Shown here in pieces: positions 55,138 to 64,000 of a stretch of DNA of 64,000 bases (positions within the stretch are counted from its first letter, which is position 1; every line of letters starts with the position of its first letter). The notes under the pieces were generated by a model, which saw only the letters and a program-made list of their open reading frames with translations, ran no database searches and was not told the DNA's origin. This stretch comes from Asterella californica (Eukaryota; Streptophyta; Marchantiopsida; Marchantiales; Aytoniaceae). The DNA is taken from positions 5,332,001 to 5,396,000 of the forward strand of contig JAYKYS010000005.1 in the NCBI GenBank assembly GCA_036924285.1, read 5' to 3'. Made by a program: the position numbers and the translations under genes.

Positions 55138-57994
55138 AGGTTCGAAGGGCGGAAGGCCCCAAAGGAAACCTCTCTTCCATAGGATGGTCTGTGACTACAT
55201 GTTCATCATCTTCGTCGTCGAGTAGTTGCACGAGGCGTTTGGTGATTTGCTGCTTTCTAACGATCTAAGCCTGCCTTGATGCTTCAAACCATTCCGCAGT
55301 GATATTTATCACCAGGGTAGTGACGGGTCGGGAAGTGGGTGTTATTTTGCCGCTTCTAGGTTCTTAGCCTGCCTGTGACAGAACGCCTCAGCGAAGGTTA
55401 TTACCTGAGGGCAGAGTCAGGTCGGAGACTTGTATCATATTTGTCCATATCTCCTGTCTGGTACATCTTAGTGGCAGGTATCAATCCAAGCAGCAGATCA
55501 TTCCCCGAGATTTTTCTCCTTATATTGTTATCCTCTGGAGATTAATGTCAGCTCAGGCTTCCCTCCTTTGTGAAATCAAGTGAAGGTGCTCACGATAGCT
55601 AGTCGTATTCTGCATACTGAAATGAAGGAGTCTTCTTTGAAGAGATTTGAAGACCGTGCAGATAGTCTTGTGCCGGGGCGGCGTCTTCGGGGTTCGGCTT
55701 GTCTTCTGTCCGCGAGCCGTGGTCGCGTTTTTGGTCGAAGACTCTGCAAGCGTTCGTCCCTTCTGGGCTACTGCAGTTTGAAGATAATAATTTGGTTAAT
55801 CATTTCGTTATCATAGCATTCAAGTTGTAGTCATCTATATCCTCTGTGTAGACACGAGTATGGAGTTTTTGTATCACAAGTAGTAACTGTGATGATATTA
55901 GATAGATCGAAAGCTGAAAGCGAGGCGGAAGAATGGTGAAAGTTAGACCGCTGACACATTGTACGTTTCCTTTTCGTGTTGCATATACCAGTTATGCTGA
56001 CTAATATGCCCACTAGTGTGACCTCTGATCCATGGGTGGTGTTTGGCCAATTTTAAGTATAGGCTAAGACTTAGCATCTCGGTCGATGTACATAGTCAGA
56101 TCCTGAAAGGCTGGAGTACCTAATCCGCGGCTAACTAAGTGGACCTCGGTATTCTGTTTATTTGGGTCGATTGTCAGTTTGTTGGTTACGTGTCCTGTTG
56201 GATTTGGCAAATGTGTTGTGGAGTTGAACTAGGTTTATGTGCGTATCTTGTCCTGAGAATACCGAGTGTTGAGTTTTGTTGTCTTGTACCGGATTTGGCG
56301 GGTGGAGTGTGTAACGTTCGGTTTGAGTGGAGTATCCAGGAGGGTTTGTTATATAAGGGTGTCCTTTCCTCTTGAGTTGTAAGGCTATTGTGGTGGTATG
56401 CAGCATAAGGATAAAGATGTTGATTACTTTCGAACGTGCGCAAGTGCGAACCCGGATAAATGTAACCCTGGGCCCTGCTTCCCGCAAAACATACCGGAGA
56501 AAACACACGCGTTATAGTGCCATCTTACACTCCGAGGTTCTTAACTGCGGATGGTACTTTTTCATTTCTTATACGCTATATAAGAGATTGTGTTGTAGCC
56601 ATAAACATGGGTGCGAAAGGAGGAAACGGATGTTTCTTTCTCTCCGTTGAGGATGGATCATAGGGAGAGCGCGTGTGTGGTCAAAAGGATTATCTGATTC
56701 CGACTCGACAGTTCTGTGTCATTACTAATGCGAGTGAAAAGGGCTACAACACAGAATGTGGAATTGAGTAAAAGAATCCTAGCGTATCAATTGCAACTCA
56801 ACGTGCTGCAAGGACCATAATAGATTCAGTTTTACCTCATTGTGCGAGGGATGGACCTACAGTATGAAACCTTTATTCAACGAGAATATGGTGTTACATC
56901 ATATGCAAATACTGATTATTCAAGCGTGTTGCCTCGGAAGTGAACGAGACCAACTTGACTCTGTTCCAATTAGATGGTTCCCGCCGAGCTAATAGTAACA
57001 TACTCTGTTGGTACATTTCCGAGAGGAGATTTGTGGTTAAGGATTTTGAAAATATATCCTTTGTCCTTGGTGTTTTGGAATGTTTTTATATACGACAATC
57101 GAATGCTGATTACTCAAGCGTGTTGCCTTGGAAGTGAAGTAGATGAACTTGACTGTGTTCCGATTAGATGGTTCCTGCCGACTATATAGTAACAGTTGGT
57201 ACATTTCCGAGATGAGGTTGATGGTAAAGGATTTTGGAAATATATCTTTTCTCTTTTGTATTTTGGAATGCTTTTAGACATGATAAACCATCCTCCGGTG
57301 TGGAATTATCACGCAAGATGAATTATGATTTTTGTATTTATTTTGGTAAGTGATGATTTAATATGTTAATCCGATAAACCATTATTTTATATGTTAATCT
57401 GATGCTCTATGATGTTTTACAATAAATTTTAAGAGTCATTCTTAAAGATCTAGTAGTGACAAATGCATGAATGGAAAATCGATGCAGTCATTACCACCTG
57501 ACCTGAGTAGTGGCACTTGAGAAATTATTTTACGGAGTACACTTGAGAAAGACAAAAAAATAATAATTTTTGTATGAATATAGAAAAGAGTGGATAAAAA
57601 CTAACGGTATCGTAAGAAGTGAAACTCATTTGAATATAATATATCGCTTCTTCAATCTTCTAGAAGTAGCAGAAGAATCAAGGATGGTTTCTAATCCTCA
57701 GTGTAGACTTTACATTTTTTTGGGGACCTCCAACAGTTCTTGAGTGATCGCTTATTCGTGGTTTGCATCTCACATGGATTAAGTTGAACATAACGAATCT
57801 CCATATTGCTTTGTTGCTGTCTTCATCAGAGATCTGTATTTTTTCTTTGTTATTTTCGTACCTCGCAGTTCCTGCAAGTTATCACGAAATGAATAATCAA
57901 TTACTTAACATTCATACAAAAAATGATTTATGAGTATCAAGCTAAGAAAATAAAGAATAACTGGAAAACTTCTGAAACTTGTTGTTCTTGGAAT
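55138..57994. other. 3' region of the export-factor gene and AT-rich intergenic DNA
   Basis: The first few hundred bases are likely 3' UTR. A direct duplication is visible at about 56925-57070 and 57105-57255: both hold ttgcctcggaag or ttgccttggaag, then ccaattagatggttcc or ccgattagatggttcc, then ggtacatttccgaga. No gene is recognised. Confidence 0.5.
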
Positions 57995-60900
57995 TAGTCC
58001 TCGGTCTCGGTTCGGCTCAAACCGGTTTCAAAAGGTTTGAACCGAACTGTTAGAGACCAAACTGCTTAAAGAAAAGTTGAATCTGAACCGAAACCTAACA
58101 GAATTATTTAAATAGGAAACCATTTAAGCCGAATCATTTAGACCACGAAACCATTCGAACTGAATAATATAAACCATGAAATCATTTAAACCATAAAATC
58201 ATTTAAACCAAATCATGAAATCAATAAACCGAACTATTTAAAAAAAATCTGAATCTGAAGCACTTTAAACCAAACCGTATAAATCGTGGTTCGAATCGTT
58301 TTAAGTCGTTTAATAAAAAAGTTTGGTTGAGTTCAAATAGAATGTTAGATTACAAAGTGCTTGTTTTTCAAGTTCGATCATGATTATGACTCAGTATATA
58401 GTCTACAACCTCATCCTCTAAGGCAAGTTGTTCTAATCTAGATCTAATGCTTCATACGTCTTAAGAAAATCATCAGGCAATGCTATCTCATATGTCTACA
58501 ATGTATCTAACGATGATCTTATACACATTTCTGTCTTAAATGTGCAAGAATGTAAAGACATACGATTATCAAAGGTTACTTTAGCGGTAGAATTAACTTC
58601 CTTTGAAGCTACCGAAGATGAAGATATGAAAAGATAATCACAAGCCATCCGGTATATCCGAATTGCAGAACCACCATTGAAGGAGATTAACATCTGTAAT
58701 TGCACGAGGTTGTTTCAAAAAATGCTCAGTTTTTGAACGTGAATATGAAACAAGTGTGATTGAATCCACGAGAATACCTCAAATATCTTGGACTTCTGCG
58801 CTGACTGTATCAACCTCTTTGGTATACATATAGTAGTGCGTCTCTATAGTACATTCTACAAGTTGAATGTCAAGGTTCAGCTCAATAGCATTGGTTGGTA
58901 TGAAAATCTTGTGTAGCATAAAAAGTTTTGATCAATCATTTTGAGTAGCAAAAATAATGCAAAAATGGAGGCTTCGAACAAATAATAAATAATAGAAATA
59001 GAAAGATATCTCGGATCAAGAAAGCATCAATACAAGATGGAACGAACTTGAGGTTATCCTGATACTTGATCAAGTAGTGCAAACAACGATTACTACCCTC
59101 TTGATGCACATCATGTATAACAGAAGCAGTTTTCAGACTCTGTATCTGTGAATCGAAGTCCAAATATGGAATACAGTGAGCTAAGAGACAATTGAAAGGG
59201 AGAGGAGCTACCATTAGAGTTGGATATTCTGATCCACCTAAGAAAGTATAAAATTTTGGAATGTGTAAATAACCATTGATGCATAGTCTACGTGACATTT
59301 CAGTCCTCTACAGTGAGTCCACAATCTTTGAAGTCTGCTGCGATTGACTGATCTGCAATTGTGATAGTCAAAATATCACGCATCTTAAGAGCTTGTTGAT
59401 ACATCGGTAACTTAGAATTCTATCTTGTTATGATGTTTGGACGAGGTGGTTCTCTTTCAACACTCTGAGACAACTTAGCGATTCGTCTGAAAACTGCTCT
59501 GAGAGTTTTACTGGAATGAAGAAATACCAAAACTTCTATGTAGTAGGTGAAATCACTCCCAACTCAGATTTGATCCCCAGCTGGAATGTATGAAGTATAG
59601 ATCACATCATGTGATTAGGAACCAAAACTGTTTTACTATGATGATCATGTATATAATCTACCAAGCTCCTTCGCAGCTATGCAAGCATCACTACCACCAT
59701 CACACACAGTGGCTAAAAGTAGATGAGAGATATCAAACAACTCGAGTCTGTTGAACAGAACGTGTCCAACTCCTTTGTTAGAAAATATGTTGAAGAAGTC
59801 CAGCAGCATCGAGTGTGGCTTTGTTGTTTTATGACAGATCTAATGCAAGGACACAACAAAAATCACAAATTTTACCGTAGTCTTTGACAACTCGTCGATC
59901 ATCATGTCTCGTTGTACAACATAAATTTGCAAAATAGCACACTTCACTGTATGCGCAGACTTAAGCTCATATCCAAGTACAAGCTCTCGCATTACTTATT
60001 TAAAACTGGAAGATTCTATATGTACATGAGATAATGCCTCATCACAATATACTTTATCTCAATTTCGAAGATCAGAAAAGAAAATTCACACACAAATTCT
60101 ACTCTCACAATATCTATAGAAGGTTGGAGAACCATCAAACTTGCTGTAGGCAAAGAGTCAGATGTACAATAATCTTATGCTTCTCAGTCAAATGTCAAGA
60201 AATTGTCTCGGTAGACGTTGCAACAGACCAAGACACCAAACAATGTGATGCTTCAGATATAGGAAGCGATGTAGTAAGAACTGGATTCTCGGACTGAGTA
60301 TCGGAGTGCTGGGAAGATGAGACGAGAAAAGTTGCCATTACTGAAAGTATGATGGAAGACAAGTGCGAGAAACAAGAACTATGAGAAAAACTGATATGAT
60401 AAAAAGATAGAAGTGAATTCGAGGTGAGAAGCACCAAGAATTTATACTGATGAGTGTTGAGACTTTTCAGTTATATTTTCAGAAATTTTCATGAAATTTG
60501 CGTAATGCGGAAGTTAATGAGTGTGGTGTGCAGGGAGTTTAATGGGGTGGCAGCGAAATGGAGGGAGCAAGTTTAATGAGTGAGGAGGGAGTTTAATCAT
60601 TAACGAGTGTGGGTGATGAGAGATGAGGTGGCAACGAAATGAGGGTTGGAGATTAAAGGGGAAATTCGAGTGAAAGAGGAGAGAGAGAGAAGAGTATAAA
60701 ACTTGCTAGAGGGAGTGGGAGGGGATATGTGGTTACTTCTTTTTCCTAACTATCTTATCTTCTTATTACTTGTTAATCTTTCTTTCTGAACATATTTTCC
60801 ATATGGTGAGTTGATTAGTTTTGAATATGTAATGCAAGAGGTTTCAAGTTCAAAACTGGAGTCTATTATTTTGGTACTACAAATAATTTAAACCGCAGTT

Positions 60901-61160
60901 TTGAGCTCCTTAAACCACGGTTTGAACTATTTGAACTTGAACATAACCATTTAGACCAGAGGTTGAACCAAACCGCTTTTGAACCGAATCATTTAAACTT
61001 GCACAAATTAAACGTGAGCCATTTAAGCTTAAACCATTTATAAACTAAACCATATACTTTTTCTTGAACCAAATAGAACCGCAGTTGCTAGAACCAAAAC
61101 TGCTTTGAACCGTAGTTTTGTGATTCAGTTCGACTCAAATCGAATTGAGGCCGAGGCCTA
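57995..61160 (-). mobile_element. Decayed hAT-superfamily DNA transposon
   Basis: The ends are inverted repeats starting TAG (left tagtcctcggtctcggttcg; right end, reverse complement, taggcctcggcctcaattcg). An 8-bp target duplication flanks them: cttggaat (57987-57994) and cccggaat (61161-61168), 6 of 8 identical. Such 8-bp duplications are a hAT hallmark. Subterminal zones are crowded with aaccgaa and aaaccattta motifs, as is usual for hAT transposase binding. On the minus strand, 59298-58936 reads YPTLMVAPLPFNCLLAHCI, and 58705-58500 reads MACDYLFISSSSVASKEVN, the hAT C-terminal dimerisation domain. Stops and frameshifts throughout make it inactive. Confidence 0.85.
58500..60440 (-). pseudogene. 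hAT transposase remains
   Basis: From the upstream side the fragments are: an N-terminal piece at 60437-60195; a middle part around 59870-59640 resembling a catalytic-core block (CDGGSDACIAAKEL); the helical block ending YPTLMVAPLPFN (59298-58936); and the dimerisation domain (58705-58500). Multiple stops separate them. Confidence 0.7.
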
Positions 61161-61329
61161 CCCGGAATCTAGCATTTTCATGTTGAAGAATAGTAATATC
61201 AAATAAAGAAAGTGTTTCTAAGTAGATTAGTATCTGTTTTGACTATAAGTCCACGATACGTTATACTACACTATTCTTAATAATTTCACTAGTAAAGTCA
61301 TACCTGTTGTATGAATTCTCATCTTTGTG

Positions 61330-61720
61330 TCCGATGGCATGTCTTGGACTGACTATGGTGTTCAACTGAGGTCATAGGACGGAATTTTATCAACATATTT
61401 TTGACTGCACCATTGGATAGCCCTTGTTGAGACCATCAAAATTATTTTCTTATCGCCGCGAATGGAGCTAAGACGACGTAGTTACAGACAATTGTAACTT
61501 TTAGATTTTTGTACATTACGTCTGACATGCTGACGAGGCATCCGAGATGCTGACGAGGCAGGATGCTCACATGACAGATGCTGATTAGACGAAGACGCTG
61601 GCGGGATGTTAGGGATGAGGTGGCATGTTTGGATTCCGTGGCGTAGTGCATGCTTGACACTTGGCAGCGAGGCACACGTGACACTTGATAGGTTTGCATG
61701 CTTGCCATATGGCACTGACA
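61330..61720 (+). repeat. LTR of family 2, copy at 61.4 kb
   Basis: It aligns with the reverse complement of 17900-18360 (attttatcaac, ccattggatagcccttgt, gagctaagacgacgtagtta, tagtgcatgcttgacacttg). It contains an internal short tandem repeat (atgctgacgaggca twice near 61528-61563). No PBS or coding sequence of the element follows it. Confidence 0.7.
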
Positions 61721-61899
61721 CACGACGACACTTAGACTTTTATCCTCCAGCTTGTGAACACTGTACAAGTCGGAGGTTCTAAGATTCAGTCTATATAATT
61801 CTGGATAGATGTTAGGAGGCTGTCCAATTTTTCACCAGCAAAATAGAGACTTGGGATGGATTTTGGGGTGAAGTTGGATTTATGGAGCAAATCTGCACC

Positions 61900-63080
61900 G
61901 GCCCTTGTGCAAATTTACTGAAGGGAAAGAGTAACTGAACTTTAAACAGCCGTAGTTTTCTCCACAGAACTCATTTCAGGTCATGCTTTGTACCGTTGGA
62001 AAGACAACGACGAGATCTTTCCAGCGCCACCTCAACTGTTTGATTTGGAGCCGTGGTTAGAGAAGTACAAATGTTTCAAATTTTACGGTGTACTTAGGGG
62101 CTGAACTTGAAAATTGCACGAGAACTCGTGCAGATTTATGTGGGAAAGACACTTAGGGACTAAGAGGTGACACTGTGCATGAGAGCTCACGTAGAGTTTC
62201 TCAAGAAAAGACACTCAAGTGGTTGTAACTTAGGCTACATGGATCAGGTTGAGCCACAAAATGGTATTGTTGGAGAGATTTTCAAGAGCTTTTTTGTGAT
62301 CAAGAACACCAGATTCTAAAGTTCGAAGTGAAAGTTACAGAGGTTTGAAGATGACAAGGTACCTTGAGACTATACGTCAAATATGTGCTAGGTCTCGCAC
62401 ATATTTCAGTTGAAGTGTGAGTTTACACATATTTCTTTAAGGAGGGAGGGAAAAATTTAAGTGTCATAACTAAAGCTACAAATGTAAGTTTGGATCGAAA
62501 TCAAAGCGAGCAAGTCTTCAAATATGTGGAAGGCTACTGAGGGTCTAAACTTCATATTTATGAGAGGGCTCGCGCAGATTCACAAAAGAGAAGAAATATG
62601 ACGGCTTTGAACGACTGCAACTCGAGTTGTAGACCTCAGTTGGGACTGAAAGTGGTACCGTTGGAAAGAGGACGCAGATGGCTTTCTAAGGACACCAAGA
62701 ACGATGTATTTGGATGTGTAAGGAGGAAACCACATGAGTTTGAAGCTAGAAAGACATTTTAGACTTGAGCGGTCAATATGCGTGAACTCGTGCAGATTCT
62801 AGCTAAGGAGAAAACTTGAAACGCTCATAACTCTTTTCTGAGGTGTCCGGTTGGGACACAAGGGTACCTTTACAACCAGATTTTCACGAGGAGTCTATTT
62901 GGTTTATCAGATTTGGATTTTGAAGAGTTTGACTAGGTTTGAAGAGTTTGGGGATAGAAGACTCTCAACTTAGAAGTAAGATAACTTCTTCCACTGGAGT
63001 CCCTTAGGAACATAGGATTCAGTTTTTCGAAGGCTGTGCAACTGTTGTCTTAAACTAAGGTTTTAAGAAGTTCTATAATG
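61900..63080. repeat. Palindrome-bearing degenerate repeat array, second locus
   Basis: Near-palindromes such as gcacgagaactcgtgc (about 62116), gagagctcacg (about 62181) and gagggctcgcgcag (about 62561) recur about every 60-220 bp. They stand with phrases like taccgttggaaaga (61991, 62655), aagagctttt and gacaccaagaacgat. The same vocabulary fills 19700-20139 and 27404-28140. Confidence 0.6.
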
Positions 63081-64000
63081 ACTACATACGATTGAGTCTG
63101 TTTGTATTATTGGTCCAAGTAAAGAGTAAGATTTTAGATTAAAAGGTTGCACTCGTACGATGTCATTCTTGTTTCTCAAACTCCACTTGCTTTCCACAGC
63201 TTGATACCCTACACATTCTCAAATACATCTTTTGCACCTTACGATATGACATCAGTTTGTCCTATGTCTTCTTAAATAAGAATTATTACTGATGTCTTGC
63301 TGATGCCATGAGGATATACTCGTCAAACTTAGATTTTATTAGTGACTTTCAGATCACGAAGGTCAAGAAGATCAACCGTCGTCTTCTCTAGAAATTTAGA
63401 GAGACTATTTTCTCCCGTAGTTCCTCTAGAAAACAACATTGTCGTGGTACTTGAAATGTTGTAACGGTGAAAGAAAATAAGATGAGACACTTGATCATTT
63501 TCTCTCCATGCTATAAATCATTTTCCATCAACCGTATATACTTCATGATAATATAAAGCAAATGACAGTAAACAAGTTTACGATGATGTTCAGCTCTTGA
63601 TTTCACAAATATGAACTTATAGTTCTTATTAGATTTTTACTAATATCGAGAATGAGATGAAAGATGAATTTTCTAAAAGATGCTAAAAGATTCTAAAATA
63701 TGAATTGTTTATCCTTAAAATAATTCACATCACGAAACCAAAAACATATACGTTACACTCGTGTATCCATTATCACATAGATGCTAAGAAATCAACTCGA
63801 ATGAAAAATGATAGAACTTCTAAAGGCTGCATTGAAACTTCGATTTTCATTTTTGTTTATTCTTTTCTATTCAGGTGACGATATTTTTGACATGATAATT
63901 CTAGTGTAGCTTTTGGGTCATTTATTCAGTCAAGAGAATTTCCAAAACCCTTCTATCCAAGTATCTAATCTGAGCTGGTTCCAACGTTCTAGAACTTCAT
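63081..64000. other. AT-rich stretch without a recognised gene
   Basis: No conserved open frame and no strong repeat were recognised up to the window edge. Confidence 0.5.

Noticed and set aside
1..64000. CRISPR arrays, bacterial-style operons or ribosome binding sites
   Set aside because: The intron-containing genes and plant transposons show eukaryotic nuclear DNA, and no regularly spaced short repeats with unique spacers were seen.

Overview
The window is nuclear DNA of a land plant. Every recognisable host gene is split by short GT-AG introns, the gene set is plant-like, and much of the rest is degenerate LTR-retrotransposon and DNA-transposon sequence. A calmodulin-kinase-like (CAMK group) gene would fit a non-seed plant such as a bryophyte or lycophyte better than a flowering plant, but that placement is inference only.

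Four intact host genes can be rebuilt exon by exon, with all splice phases agreeing: ribosomal protein uL1/RPL10A (minus, 13615-14778, 216 aa, including a 5-nt first coding exon); a TLDc-domain protein with an EF-hand (minus, 31387-34475, 8 exons, 429 aa); mitochondrial succinate dehydrogenase flavoprotein subunit SDH1 (minus, 39832-45687, 16 exons, 644 aa); and a UAP56-interacting mRNA export factor of the UIEF type (plus, 52381-55137, 7 exons, 255 aa). Two further host-derived loci look broken: a CAMK-type Ser/Thr kinase at 5141-8325 (two frame breaks, one in-frame stop, APE changed to ARE) and an INTS7-like fragment at about 12380-13142 (minus).

Layout. 1-2000 holds remnants of Ty3/gypsy elements: a diverged LTR at 1-741 and a decayed reverse transcriptase on the minus strand. 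5.1-8.3 kb is the kinase pseudogene. 9.5-10.05 kb has strong hairpins. 11.2-14.8 kb holds the INTS7-like fragment and RPL10A. 15-17 kb is AT-rich with small hairpins and a 57-bp copy of a kinase exon. 17.3-28.1 kb is nested transposon territory: an old gypsy element (17.3-19.6 kb) and an old repeat array split by a younger chromovirus (20145-27398) that keeps both LTRs, a 5-bp target duplication, PBS, PPT, gag, protease, RT, RNase H, integrase and chromodomain, all with disabling mutations. 29.1-30.0 kb is a tandem duplication carrying tRNA-like promoter boxes. 31.4-34.5 kb is the TLDc gene, 35-39.2 kb is a patchwork of direct duplications, and 39.8-45.7 kb is SDH1. 46-51 kb is AT-rich with tandem duplications and hairpins. 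51.3-55.8 kb is the UIEF gene with a GC-richer leader region. 57995-61160 is a decayed hAT transposon with terminal inverted repeats and an 8-bp target duplication. 61.3-63.1 kb has a second copy of the LTR family seen at 17.9 kb, followed by a palindrome-containing repeat array.

The host genes are unrelated housekeeping loci (translation, respiration, mRNA export, TLDc/oxidation-linked) and do not form a pathway. No new multi-gene system was found. The most unusual items are structural: the broken kinase with a displaced exon fragment, perfect foldback hairpins, and the nested transposons whose LTRs record different deletions.
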